From: Rhodopseudomonas palustris | GTDB lineage: Bacteria > Pseudomonadota > Alphaproteobacteria > Rhizobiales > Xanthobacteraceae | NCBI GenBank assembly: GCA_016215605.1 | Contig: JACRJB010000052.1 | Span: forward strand, 124,001-188,000 | Length of the DNA stretch: 64,000 bases | Direction: 5' to 3' | Part shown: positions 36,479 to 45,369 of the stretch, piece by piece | How positions within the stretch are numbered: the first letter of the stretch is position 1 | Layout of the letters: every line of letters begins with the position of its first letter | The notes under the pieces: generated by a model | Told to the model about the DNA's origin: nothing | The model's input: the letters and a program-made list of their open reading frames with translations, nothing else | Databases searched by the model: none | Position numbers and translations under genes: made by a program

Positions 36479-37441
36479 ATGGAATTTCGCGGATTTTGGG
36501 CGGCGCTGATCGCAGTCCTGGTGCTGGGTGTCGGTCCGGGCGGAGCCGCCGCGCAGACGCCGGTCGACCGGATCGACGCCGCCCTGCAGAACATCACCAG
36601 CATCAGCCGCAAGGATCGCGTCGGCTATGCCACGGCCTGGGACGGCAACAAATACGTCCAGTGCCGCCGGTTGCCGACGCGCGAAATGCGCTGCGAGTCC
36701 GCCGGCACCGTGTTGCAGCCGTCGCTCGCCCGCGTCCTCAATGCCGAGCGCCAGACCCGCCTCACCGCGCTCGGCTGGGTGCTCGATCCGGCCTTCGGCA
36801 ACTACGTCCGGCAATTTCCCGCCGACGCGCCGACCGCCGAAATCGCCGGGCACGTGCTCAAAGCCCTGACTGAAGCCTACGATGCCAAAACGGCCGATCT
36901 CGAAGTGTCGACCGCATGGGTGGTCGACATCCCCTGCCCGCCCCGCAACGGCCCATCGCAGAATCTCGCCGGCCTCGTCAACGATGCGCAAGCGATGCTG
37001 CCGACCGCGGTGATCGCCTGCTCCTACAAGGCGCCGGCGCCGCCGCTAAAGGCGGACACCACCGAGGCGCTGATCGCGCTGTACGGTCCGACCGTGACCG
37101 CCGAGATCCAGCGCCTCCGCATCAACGCCACGCGCCAGGTTCATGTCGTGTTCGACAGCGCCATCGGCTACATCCAGTGCATGCCGGAAACACCGCCGGT
37201 CGCCTTCTACTGCGAGGCACAATCGGCCGAGAGCTGGCCCGCGCTCAGTGCCGTTCTCAGGCCGGACCGGGTGACGCGACTGACCGCAGCCGGCTACGCA
37301 GAGCCCGGGCGCGCGCCGAACTACAGCAAGAGCTATCCAATGACGATGACCGACGCGGCGATCGCGGGCGAGATCCTCACCCTGCTGCACGACGTCTACG
37401 GCTACGCCGGATCGACCAAGCTGAAAATCAGGACCGAGTGA
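36479..37441 (+). CDS. Secreted protein with two TY-Chap-like domains
   Basis: Start ATG 36479 (preceded by ggaggggg) gives 320 aa with a signal peptide (FWAALIAVLVLGVGPGGAAAQ). Two similar domains follow, each about 120 residues: RVGYATAWDGNKYVQCR ... RQTRLTALGWVLDP ... EIAGHVLKALTEAYD, and RQVHVVFDSAIGYIQCM ... RVTRLTAAGYAEPG ... AGEILTLLHDVYG. The pattern (beta sheet with a Cys, LTALGW-like loop, C-terminal helix) resembles TY-Chap proteins, which act as chaperone-like domains. The domain pair suggests internal duplication; the function is unknown. Confidence 0.65.
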   Translation: MEFRGFWAALIAVLVLGVGPGGAAAQTPVDRIDAALQNITSISRKDRVGYATAWDGNKYVQCRRLPTREMRCESAGTVLQPSLARVLNAERQTRLTALGWVLDPAFGNYVRQFPADAPTAEIAGHVLKALTEAYDAKTADLEVSTAWVVDIPCPPRNGPSQNLAGLVNDAQAMLPTAVIACSYKAPAPPLKADTTEALIALYGPTVTAEIQRLRINATRQVHVVFDSAIGYIQCMPETPPVAFYCEAQSAESWPALSAVLRPDRVTRLTAAGYAEPGRAPNYSKSYPMTMTDAAIAGEILTLLHDVYGYAGSTKLKIRTE

Positions 37442-37625
37442 CGGGCCGCCGCTGCGGCACCGGTGGACGGGCGTCGCGACAGCACGACGCGTGCATCGCA
37501 CAACTACGCATCATCACAAATTCAACACCGAGCCGCTTCGCCCTCGCACTCCCGACGCGCGGTGTTAGGATCGTCGCAACGAGAACGCAGCATCGCGTCG
37601 CAACGACGATCAACGGGAGGACATC

Positions 37626-39428
37626 ATGCTCGACACTGCGCCGAACGGCAAAGTCACGACACTGCTCGCCCTGCTGGATGAAGCGCTGAGCGCCAACAAT
37701 CCGGATCGCGCGGTCGAGCTGTTTCAGACCGATTGCTACTGGCGCGATCTGATCGCCTTCACCTGGAACATCAAGACGATGGAAGGCAAGGACCAAGTCC
37801 GCGACATGCTCGCCGCGCGGCTGGCCGATACCCGTCCCTCGAACTGGCGGATCGCCGAGGGCGAGGACGCCACCGAAGCCGACGGCATCGTCGAGAGCTG
37901 GATTCAATTCGACACCGCGGTCGCGCGCGGCTTCGGCCATCTGCGCATGAAGGACGGCCGGATCTGGACGCTGCTCACCACCATGGCGGAGCTGAAAGGG
38001 TTCGAGGAGCCGCTCGGCTTCGATCGCCCGATGGGCGCCAAGCACGGCGTCGATCCGACGCGCAAGACCTGGAAAGAGGAGCGCGACGCGGAGGCCGCCG
38101 AACTCGGCATCACCCGCCAGCCTTATTGCGTCATCGTCGGCGGCGGCCAGGGCGGCATCGCGCTCGCCGCCCGGCTGCGCCAGCTGAACGTGCCGACCAT
38201 CATCATCGAGAAGAACGAGCGCCCCGGCGACTCCTGGCGCAAGCGCTACAAGTCGCTCTGCCTGCACGATCCGGTCTGGTACGACCACCTGCCCTATCTG
38301 CCGTTCCCGCCGAACTGGCCGGTGTTCGCGCCGAAGGACAAGATCGGCGACTGGCTGGAGATGTACGCCAAAGTGATGGAGCTGAATTTCTGGGGCTCGA
38401 CGGTGTGCAAGAGCGCCACCTACGACGAAGCCAAACGCGAATGGACCGTCGTGGTCGAACGCAACGGCCAGGAGATCACGCTGAAGCCGAAGCAGTTCGT
38501 GCTCGCGACCGGCATGTCGGCCAAGCCCAACATGCCGAGCTTCGAGGGCATGGACGTCTTCAAGGGCGATCAGCACCATTCCTCGCAGCATCCGGGCCCC
38601 GACGCCTACAAGGGCAAGAAGGCCGTGGTGATCGGCTCCAACAATTCCGCGCATGACATCTGCGCGGCGCTGTGGGAAGCCGGCGCCGACGTCACCATGG
38701 TGCAGCGTTCGTCGACGCATGTGGTGAAGTCGGACTCGCTGATGGAGCTCGGGCTGTCGGCGCTGTATTCCGAACAGGCGGTGAAGAACGGCGTGACCAC
38801 GGCCAAGGCCGATTTGATCTTCGCCTCGCTGCCCTACAGGATTCTTCACGAATTCCAGATCCCGGTCTACAACGCGATCCGCGAACGCGACGCCGACTTC
38901 TACAAGCGGCTGGAAGCCGCCGGCTTCATGCTCGACTACGGCGACGACGATTCCGGCCTGTTCATGAAGTATCTGCGCCGCGGCTCCGGCTACTACATCG
39001 ATGTCGGCGCCTGCGAGCTGATCGCCGACGGCCGCATCAAGCTGAAGAGCGGCGTCAGCGTCACCCGCCTCACCGAGCATTCGGTGATCCTGAGCGACGG
39101 CACCGAGCTGCCGGCCGATCTCGTCGTCTATGCCACCGGCTATGGTTCGATGAACGGTTTCGCCGCCGACCTGATCTCGCAGGACGTCGCCGACAAGGTC
39201 GGCAAGGTCTGGGGGCTGGGCTCGAACACCACCAAGGATCCAGGGCCGTGGGAAGGCGAGCAGCGCAACATGTGGAAGCCGACCCAGCAGGAAGGCTTGT
39301 GGTTCCACGGCGGCAATCTGCACCAGTCGCGGCACTACTCGCAATTCCTGGCGCTGCAGCTCAAGGCGCGAATGGAGGGCATCCCGACGCCGGTCTACGG
39401 GCTGCAGCCGGTGCATCACCCAAATTGA
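37626..39428 (+). CDS. Flavin-containing monooxygenase-like protein with N-terminal SnoaL/NTF2-like domain
   Basis: The 600-aa fusion protein has residues 1-125 of a SnoaL/NTF2-like fold (DEALSANNPDRAVELFQTDCYWRDL). From about 160 on is an FMO: FAD site CVIVGGGQGGIALAARL, IIIEKNERPGDSWRKRY, KGDQHHSS near the FMO fingerprint FxGxxxHS, NADPH site AVVIGSNNSAHDICAAL, and DLVVYATGYGSM. A strong ribosome-binding site (gggaggac) lies upstream. It probably oxygenates an organic substrate using NADPH; the SnoaL domain may shape the pocket. It stands alone and converges with the DUF2023 gene. Confidence 0.9.
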   Translation: MLDTAPNGKVTTLLALLDEALSANNPDRAVELFQTDCYWRDLIAFTWNIKTMEGKDQVRDMLAARLADTRPSNWRIAEGEDATEADGIVESWIQFDTAVARGFGHLRMKDGRIWTLLTTMAELKGFEEPLGFDRPMGAKHGVDPTRKTWKEERDAEAAELGITRQPYCVIVGGGQGGIALAARLRQLNVPTIIIEKNERPGDSWRKRYKSLCLHDPVWYDHLPYLPFPPNWPVFAPKDKIGDWLEMYAKVMELNFWGSTVCKSATYDEAKREWTVVVERNGQEITLKPKQFVLATGMSAKPNMPSFEGMDVFKGDQHHSSQHPGPDAYKGKKAVVIGSNNSAHDICAALWEAGADVTMVQRSSTHVVKSDSLMELGLSALYSEQAVKNGVTTAKADLIFASLPYRILHEFQIPVYNAIRERDADFYKRLEAAGFMLDYGDDDSGLFMKYLRRGSGYYIDVGACELIADGRIKLKSGVSVTRLTEHSVILSDGTELPADLVVYATGYGSMNGFAADLISQDVADKVGKVWGLGSNTTKDPGPWEGEQRNMWKPTQQEGLWFHGGNLHQSRHYSQFLALQLKARMEGIPTPVYGLQPVHHPN

Positions 39429-39526
39429 GCACCCACGCGTGGACGGCCCACGCGAGCCGATAGCGCGAAGCTGGGGTCGTTGTTTCCCTCGCCCGGAAAT
39501 GACGACACCCGCCGCTGTGGACCGAG

Positions 39527-39958
39527 CTAGAGAACCAACGCCTTATGATCCGTGGCGATCGCCAGCGGCGGCGCCGACGTCACCTCCAGCCCCGTCTCCG
39601 TATCGACAGCATCGCCGCAACGCCCGAGATAGCGTTCGCACTGCATCTCGCGATCGTAGCCGAACAGGATGCCAAGCATGAAATCATGCTCGGCCGACAA
39701 TTCGCACAGCGGACCGCGGACAAAGTGCTGGATCACCTTGACCGCGAGCCTGCTGCCGAACACCACGTTCACCCGATCAGGACACGCCTCGTGGACGTAG
39801 TGGGCAATGCCCCGCCCCTGCAGACGCGCGATCACCGGCGCCGCGGCATCGACCGCCATTGTCATCAGCGCCAGCGGCCGCATCCCTTTCGAGAGTTCGT
39901 ACAGATGATGATTGAAGATCTGCAGCGTCGCGCTGGTCAGATCAGCCGACTGACCCAT
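39527..39958 (-). CDS. DUF2023 protein downstream of flavodoxin
   Basis: ATG 39958 (MGQSADLTSATLQIFNHHLYEL) gives 143 aa. Conserved features are IFNHHLYELSKGMRPLALMT, an alpha/beta core (RVNVVFGSRLAVKVIQHFV), and HDFMLGILFGYDREMQCERYLG with a Cys near the end. The gene overlaps the flavodoxin gene by 22 bp and is translated from inside it. DUF2023 genes are found next to flavodoxin genes in several bacteria; the function is unknown. A partner role in flavodoxin maturation or redox is inferred from the coupling. Confidence 0.85.
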   Translation of the reverse strand: MGQSADLTSATLQIFNHHLYELSKGMRPLALMTMAVDAAAPVIARLQGRGIAHYVHEACPDRVNVVFGSRLAVKVIQHFVRGPLCELSAEHDFMLGILFGYDREMQCERYLGRCGDAVDTETGLEVTSAPPLAIATDHKALVL

Positions 39959-40419
39959 TCGGTGATCCTCTTCTCCGTCTTGGATGACTGGTTGTCCTGG
40001 TCGAGTGGCAGCCCGACGAACTGGCCGTCCCGTTCGGCCCGCGAGCCGGTGTGGTCGTAGCCGGCGGTCGCGGTGAAGCCCACAACGGTCGCGCCCTGCT
40101 CGACGACGATGTCGTACAGCACGCCCATCGCATCGACGAAGCAGTCCGGATAACTGACCTGATCGCCGGTGCCGAACAGTGCCACTTTCTTTCCGCTGAG
40201 CCGAGCCTGGGTGAGCTTGTCGAGGTGAGCCTCCCAATCGGCCTGAAGATCGCCGGCGCCGTAAGTGGGCGTTCCGAGAATCAGCAAGGTGCAACTCTCA
40301 AAATCGGCGACGCTTGCAGCCTTGATATCAATCGCCCGTCCATTGGTGTGTTTCGCGATACGGCTGGCAACCGCTTTGGTGGCTCCTGCATCGGAGCCGA
40401 AAATGACGTTCACGCTCAT
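39937..40419 (-). CDS. fld: Flavodoxin
   Basis: The 160-aa protein starts MSVNVIFGSDAGATKAVASRIAKH, the phosphate-binding loop of FMN (GSDAGATK, in place of the usual T/S-x-T-G-x-T). LILGTPTYGAGDLQADWE supplies the 60s loop and ALFGTGDQVSYPDCFVDAMGVLYD the 90s loop with the aromatic that stacks on FMN. Length and the long 120s insert fit the long-chain type. It carries low-potential electrons, commonly as a ferredoxin substitute in iron limitation or for nitrogenase. The upstream AT-rich region (40520-40610) probably holds its promoter; no clear Fur/Irr or sigma-54 site was found. Confidence 0.92.
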   Translation of the reverse strand: MSVNVIFGSDAGATKAVASRIAKHTNGRAIDIKAASVADFESCTLLILGTPTYGAGDLQADWEAHLDKLTQARLSGKKVALFGTGDQVSYPDCFVDAMGVLYDIVVEQGATVVGFTATAGYDHTGSRAERDGQFVGLPLDQDNQSSKTEKRITEWVSRLI

Positions 40420-40873
40420 GGATCTCTGGGTGGCTCGAGGAAAATCGAGAGGCCCGCGTTACAATTTGATGTTTCGCGGTTCTCCGTGAAATCGAAGCAG
40501 CCGGAGCTTAATGCTCTCGCTCATCACGCCTCAATTTCAAAAATGCGTCTTCTGCGCACATTTTGATCAATCTGTTGCTTTACTAATTCCAAACTAACTC
40601 GTTTGAGCGACGCGAAGACGATGAAGGCTTCGGCACAACACAGCCGGATACCGCAGCAGATCGAATACGAACATTCGATCCGCACATCGAAGCTCAACTC
40701 TGAAGACGCTCGAAGGGGCGGACGACAAACCGATCCATCACCGCGCTCGCGACGGCGATCTATGCGTGCCTTTGAAGTCTTCCAAGGCACTCGCTCGAGT
40801 GCATCACACGCAAGGCACGCCGGTCGACGGCAAACGACGGCCTTCGACAAGCGCCACGTGCACCGACAATCGG
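40420..40873. other. 454-bp intergenic region between flavodoxin and cobF
   Basis: This is the leader of the flavodoxin gene plus the region beyond the cobF stop. It has moderate GC content with an AT-rich patch (about 40540-40600) that may be the flavodoxin promoter. I see no repeat, RNA gene or convincing coding region on either strand. Confidence 0.5.
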
Positions 40874-41635
40874 CTACGAGCCGTCATCCGCGCGGCGGAG
40901 CAGATAGGCATCCATGATCCAGCCCTTCGCCTCGCGGGCTTCGCGCCGGACCCGCTGGATCTCCGCACTCACCTCGGCGAGCTTTCCCGCGATCAGGATC
41001 TCGTCGGCCATGCCGAGATAGGCGCCCCAATAGATCGTGATATCGGCCGCGTCGATCTTGGCGAAGGTCTCGTCGCCGTCGAGCATCACCACCAGATCTT
41101 CGGTGACCTTCCCCATCGCCGCGAGTTTTCTTCCGGTCGTAATGGTGACGGATTCACCGATCCGGTTGAGCGCAATGCCGTGGCGCGCCGTCAGCACCTG
41201 CACGGCGCTGATCCCGGGGATGATCTCGTACGCGACATCCATTCCTTCGGCGCGCAACCGATCCAGGATTCGCAGCGTGCTGTCGTACAGCGCCGGATCG
41301 CCCCACACCAGGAACGCCCCGCAACCGTCGTCGGGCAAGGCATCGATCAGAACTCGCCGATAGCGCGCCGCGATCTGCGCGTGCCAGTCGTCGACGGTCT
41401 CGCGATAATCGTGGGTCGCTGCGGCGCGCTGCGGAATCTCGATCGTGACGCTGCGATAGTCCGGCTTTGCGATGAACCGCCGGCAGATCTGCTCGCGGAT
41501 CTCGCGCAGTTCGGCCTTCTCGGCGCCCTTGTCCGGCAGAAACAACACCTGCGCCCGGTTGAGGGCGTCGATGGCCTGGACCGTCATGAAATCCGGGCCG
41601 CCGGGACCAATTCCGATCAAGAGAATCTTGCGCAT
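40874..41635 (-). CDS. cobF: Precorrin-6A synthase (deacetylating)
   Basis: ATG 41635 (MRKILLIGIGPGGPDFMTVQ) gives a 253-aa tetrapyrrole methylase with GIGPGG at the SAM site, FLVWGDPALYDST, IIPGISAVQVL and HGIALNRIGESVTITTG. CobF methylates C1 of precorrin-5 and releases acetate in the aerobic B12 pathway. The gene is divergent from the CobZ genes with 245 bp between, and it is separate from the main riboswitch-led operon. Confidence 0.93.
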   Translation of the reverse strand: MRKILLIGIGPGGPDFMTVQAIDALNRAQVLFLPDKGAEKAELREIREQICRRFIAKPDYRSVTIEIPQRAAATHDYRETVDDWHAQIAARYRRVLIDALPDDGCGAFLVWGDPALYDSTLRILDRLRAEGMDVAYEIIPGISAVQVLTARHGIALNRIGESVTITTGRKLAAMGKVTEDLVVMLDGDETFAKIDAADITIYWGAYLGMADEILIAGKLAEVSAEIQRVRREAREAKGWIMDAYLLRRADDGS

Positions 41636-41880
41636 GACTGACTTCACTCGCGCCGTGTCGTCGGCCGAACGGCCGCAACCTTCACGACGACGGAACCGTG
41701 CTTCGATGGAAGAAGATGCGGCCACAAAAGCATGGCGCCCTTCCGCACGCAAGCATTGGTCCGATTGACAAGCGCCGCAACGCGGGCCCTAAGACGAATG
41801 GAGCATGAGCGCGCGGTCGATTTGGCCATCGATCGGCGACGCCGCGCTGGACGACCGGCGCAATCGATCTGGAGTCGCGT

Positions 41881-43206
41881 GTGCAGTCGACGTGGGATGT
41901 CGTGGTGATCGGAGGCGGCCTCGCCGGGCTGTGCGCGGCGATCGCCGCCCGCCGCGGCGGCGCTTCGGTTCGTCTGCTCGAGAGCGCGCCGCCCGCATTC
42001 CGCGGCGGCAACGCGCGCCACGCCCGCAATTTCCGCATCGTCCACGATGCGCCGACACCGCACGTGCCGGACTCGTATCACGCCAGCGAATTCATCGACG
42101 AACTCGATCGTGTGACCGCCGGTGAACGCGATCCCGCGCTGGCCGAACGCCTCGCTGGCGAGTCCGAGACGATCGCGCCGTGGCTGATGACCAATGGTGT
42201 ACATCTGCAGGATCCAGCCGTCGGCATCGTGCCCTACTCCCGCCGCACCGTGTTTCCGCTCGGCGGCGGCAAGGCGATGATCAATGCGCTGTATGCGACG
42301 GCTTCCGATTTGGGCGTCACGATCAGCGCCGACAGCGAAGTCGGCACGCTGCGACAGGCCGCGGACGGGTGCTGGCGTGTCTCGCTTGCCGCGGACTCGC
42401 CGGGCGGCTCGACGCTCGAAGCGCGCAGCGTCGTGGTCTGCGCAGGCGGCGCCGGCGCCGATCCGGACTGGCTGCGCTCCCATTATGGCGACACCGCCGA
42501 CGGCTTCATGGTACGCGGCACGGCCTATGCGAACGGCCGGGTGCTGACGGATCTGATTTCGGCCGGCGCCCGCACCGTGGGGGATCCGACCGTGTGCCAC
42601 ATGGTCGCCGTCGATGCTCGCGGCCCGCGCTTCGACGGCGGCATCGCCACCCGGATCACCGCGATCCCCCATGGGATCGTGGTCGACGGCTCGGGCGCGC
42701 GCATCGATGCAACCGGCGCAGGCGCGGAGCCGACGCATTACGCCCGCTGGGGTCCTCGGATCGCCGCCTGTGTCGATCAGACGGCCTATCTCATCCTCGA
42801 CGCTGACGGACTGCAGCGGGCCGCGCCGCAGGCCTTTCCGCCGATCGTCGGAACGACGATCGCCGACCTCGCTGCCGCGCTCGGGCTCGATCCCGCGGCG
42901 CTGGCGCACAGCACCGGCGCGTTCAACGCGGCGCTCGCCGCCGGCGCGCGACCGATCGCGACCGCGCCATTCGCCGCGTATCCGATGCGTCCCGGCGTCA
43001 CGTTCGTGCATTACGGTGTAGCCGTCGATCAGCACATGCGGGTGATCTGGACGGACGGCCGCCGCAACGACAATCTGTTCGCCGCCGGCATGATCATGGC
43101 GGCCAATGTGATCGGACGGGGCTATCTGGCCGGGCTCGGGCTCACCCTCGCAGCGGTGTTCGGGCGGCTGGCCGGCGAGGAGGCCGCGCGTCATGTCGTC
43201 GGTTGA
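41881..43206 (+). CDS. cobZ: CobZ flavoprotein half: precorrin-3B synthase (tricarballylate dehydrogenase-like)
   Basis: The GTG start at 41881 (ggag 8 bp upstream) gives a 441-aa FAD protein with DVVVIGGGLAGLCAAIAARRGG, VFPLGGGKAMINAL, ARSVVVCAGGAGAD and a C-terminal FAD contact LFAAGMIMAANVIGRGYLAG. This is the TcuA/fumarate reductase-flavoprotein-like fold found in CobZ of Rhodobacter capsulatus, which hydroxylates and ring-contracts precorrin-3A in place of CobG. No cobG is present in the window, and the gene lies between cobF and the cob operon. The 3' end overlaps the next gene by 14 bp. Confidence 0.85.
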   Translation: MQSTWDVVVIGGGLAGLCAAIAARRGGASVRLLESAPPAFRGGNARHARNFRIVHDAPTPHVPDSYHASEFIDELDRVTAGERDPALAERLAGESETIAPWLMTNGVHLQDPAVGIVPYSRRTVFPLGGGKAMINALYATASDLGVTISADSEVGTLRQAADGCWRVSLAADSPGGSTLEARSVVVCAGGAGADPDWLRSHYGDTADGFMVRGTAYANGRVLTDLISAGARTVGDPTVCHMVAVDARGPRFDGGIATRITAIPHGIVVDGSGARIDATGAGAEPTHYARWGPRIAACVDQTAYLILDADGLQRAAPQAFPPIVGTTIADLAAALGLDPAALAHSTGAFNAALAAGARPIATAPFAAYPMRPGVTFVHYGVAVDQHMRVIWTDGRRNDNLFAAGMIMAANVIGRGYLAGLGLTLAAVFGRLAGEEAARHVVG

Positions 43207-44332
43207 TCTGCCCGCGGACGAATTGACCGCCGAAGCCGAACGCGTGCTGCGGATTTGCACCGCCTGCATGTATTGCGACGGCCTGTGCCCGGTGTTTCCG
43301 GCGATCGACAACACCCATCAGTTCAAGCTGAGCGATCTGAACTATCTCGCCAATCTCTGTCACAACTGCAAGGGCTGCTGGTACGCCTGCCAGTACACGC
43401 CGCCGCATCCGTTCGCGGTCAATCTGCCGGCCACCCTCGCCGCGGTCCGGCAGCGCTCCTACCGCGACTATCTGTGGCCACGCTGGCTCGGCCGCGCCTT
43501 CCGGTCGCCGGCCGTGGGCATCGCCGCGACCGTCGGCTTCGTCGTGCTGGCCACACTCGCCATCGTCCTGATGTGCACTCCACCCGCCGCACTGTTCGGC
43601 GCCGACGACCGCGAAGGGGCGTTCTATCGCGTGGTTCCGTGGTCGATCATGGCCGGCGCGGCCGGCGCCTCGCTGCTGTGGGCGATGGCGTGCATCGCTC
43701 TGGCGACGGTGCGATTCTGGCGCGACATCGCTCCAGACGTTCCAAAACGTGCGATGCTGCGTGCGGTGGCGCCGGCGCTGCGCGACATCGTCACGCTGCG
43801 CCATCTCGGCGGCGGCGGGCCAGGCTGCAACGACGTCGGCGAGCGCACGTCGCAGCAGCGGCGGTGGGCTCACCATGTGATGGTGGCGGGTTTCGCCGGC
43901 ACCGTGCTGTCGACGGCCACGGCCGCAATCTATCATCACGCGCTCGGCGTGGCAGCGCCCTATCCGCTCACCAGCCTGCCGGTTCTGCTCGGCCTCGTCG
44001 GCGGCGTTGCGATGCTGGCGGGAATCGGCGGGCTGCTCGGGCTGGAATTTCGCGCCGACAAGGAGCCGTCCGACCCACGCGAGGTCCGGCTCAATGTCGC
44101 TTTCCTGGTCCTGCTCGCGCTCGTCACGCTCAGCGGCGTGGCCGTGCTGGCGCTGCGCGGGACGGCGGCGATGGGGCTGCTGCTGACCGGTCACCTCGGC
44201 CTGGTGTTCGGATTTTTCCTCGTGCTGCCGTTCTCGAAGGCCGTTCACGCGCCGTTCCGCGCCGCCGCCCTGCTGCGGGCAGCGGCCGAAAAGGCCGCGG
44301 CTCGACCGCGCGGCAAACCCGATCGGGGATGA
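43193..44332 (+). CDS. CobZ iron-sulfur/membrane half (TcuB-like)
   Basis: The 379-aa protein has an N-terminal [4Fe-4S]-type double cluster (RICTACMYCDGLCPVF and NLCHNCKGCWYACQYTPPHP), followed by about six TMs with His residues suited to heme b (RWAHHVMVAG, IYHHALG). This is the TcuB/CitB architecture, which is fused to the flavoprotein in Rhodobacter CobZ. Start ATG 43193 follows ggcgaggagg within the end of the upstream gene. Together they should feed electrons to or from the flavin in precorrin-3B formation. An alternative is tricarballylate catabolism, disfavoured by the cob context. Confidence 0.83.
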   Translation: MSSVDLPADELTAEAERVLRICTACMYCDGLCPVFPAIDNTHQFKLSDLNYLANLCHNCKGCWYACQYTPPHPFAVNLPATLAAVRQRSYRDYLWPRWLGRAFRSPAVGIAATVGFVVLATLAIVLMCTPPAALFGADDREGAFYRVVPWSIMAGAAGASLLWAMACIALATVRFWRDIAPDVPKRAMLRAVAPALRDIVTLRHLGGGGPGCNDVGERTSQQRRWAHHVMVAGFAGTVLSTATAAIYHHALGVAAPYPLTSLPVLLGLVGGVAMLAGIGGLLGLEFRADKEPSDPREVRLNVAFLVLLALVTLSGVAVLALRGTAAMGLLLTGHLGLVFGFFLVLPFSKAVHAPFRAAALLRAAAEKAAARPRGKPDRG

Positions 44333-44492
44333 TGCTCGCCGCGCCGGGCGGGCGCGGCTGCTACAGCCGCGCTGCGAAATCAGCTTGATCCAGCTCAAGC
44401 GAACGCCGATTTATTGCCCGTCGATGCGGGCTCGGCTCGACGCAAGCTCGATTGACACCCCGCTGTTTTCGGACCAAACATCGAACCGCCGA

Positions 44493-44675
44493 CGGTTCCT
44501 GTCTTCGGACGGGACTAAGAGGGAATATCGGAAGTCATCGCCCGCACGCGGGATGATGACGGTGCCGAAGCTGCTCCCGCAACTGTAAACGGCGAGCCAC
44601 CGCAACACGCCACTGGATCTTCTCCGGGAAGGCTGCGCTGGCGACGACCCGTGAGCCAGGAGACCTGCCGTCGCC
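44493..44675 (+). promoter_or_regulatory. Cobalamin (B12) riboswitch
   Basis: The element reads ggttcctgtc ... cgggactaagagggaa, then gctcccgcaactgtaaacgg, gccactgg ... ccgggaagg, and ends with the B12 box gacccgtgagccaggagacctgcc (segments separated). All conserved blocks of the adenosylcobalamin riboswitch are present in order. It lies about 100 bp ahead of the truncated cobN and should repress the cob operon when B12 is abundant. It occupies most of the 440-bp gap after the CobZ genes; upstream bases probably hold the promoter. Confidence 0.96.
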
Positions 44676-44772
44676 TGCTGATTGACGCCATTCCGGGCGG
44701 GATGTTCCGGAGTGAAGTTCGGCCGTTCGGAGTGCAGGTCCGTTCGCCGGTTGTGCATCATCGCTTGACGCG

Positions 44773-45369
44773 ATGGTCAACCGACGGACTGCGACGATGA
44801 CGCTCTCGATTGTTCGCTGCGACGGACCCGACGCCGATGGTCCGCCCGACGCGCCGCCCCTGTCCGCCGATCTTGTCGTGCTCTCGTTCTCCGACGCCGC
44901 CCTCGCCCGCTACGCACGGGTCTGGCACGGCACCGGCCAACAGCTGCCGGCGCTGTATCTCGCCAACATCAGCCGGCCATTGCCCCCGCAGGCCTTGCGC
45001 GACACCGCCGCCGCCGCGCGCGGCGTGCTCGTGCATCTCCCCGAAGGTCTCGATGATTGGCGCGACGGCATCGAAACCCTGGTCGCCCTCGCCCGCGACC
45101 AGCGGATCGCACTCGCCGTCATCGCAGATCAGCCCGACCCGCGGCTCGACGCGCTCAGCAACCTGCCGCGCACGACGCTGCGCCGGCTGGCGTCGCTTTG
45201 CCGAGGCAGTGACGACCAGGCCGCGCGCGCGGTGCTGACGCAGTTGTCGCTGGCCGCCGGCCTGACGATCGAGCCCTGGCTGGATCAGGCTGCATCGCCG
45301 ATTGATTGCGCCGCGCAAGGCGACGGCCATCCCGCCGCAGCCGAACCGATCCGTGGGATGCTGCGATGA
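44773..45369 (+). CDS. cobN: Truncated CobN: N-terminal fragment of cobaltochelatase
   Basis: The 198-aa protein resembles only the N terminus of CobN: ADLVVLSFSDAALARYARVW, LPALYLANISRPLPPQALRD, GVLVHLPEGLDDWRDGIETLVALARDQRIALAV and DPRLDALSNLP. Full CobN, the large subunit of the aerobic cobalt chelatase, has about 1,250 residues, so about 85% including the catalytic part is missing. Its stop overlaps the cobH start (ATGA). It is the first gene after the riboswitch, where cobW-cobN is common. It probably arose by internal deletion; a full cobN would have to lie elsewhere. An alternative start is ATG 44797. Confidence 0.7.
   Translation: MVNRRTATMTLSIVRCDGPDADGPPDAPPLSADLVVLSFSDAALARYARVWHGTGQQLPALYLANISRPLPPQALRDTAAAARGVLVHLPEGLDDWRDGIETLVALARDQRIALAVIADQPDPRLDALSNLPRTTLRRLASLCRGSDDQAARAVLTQLSLAAGLTIEPWLDQAASPIDCAAQGDGHPAAAEPIRGMLR

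Noticed and set aside
40603-40917. Possible small genes between flavodoxin and cobF
   Set aside because: Both-strand frames are short and motif-free, and one runs into the cobF 3' end.
41636-41880. Second cobalamin riboswitch between cobF and cobZ
   Set aside because: No B12 box or other conserved block in either direction.
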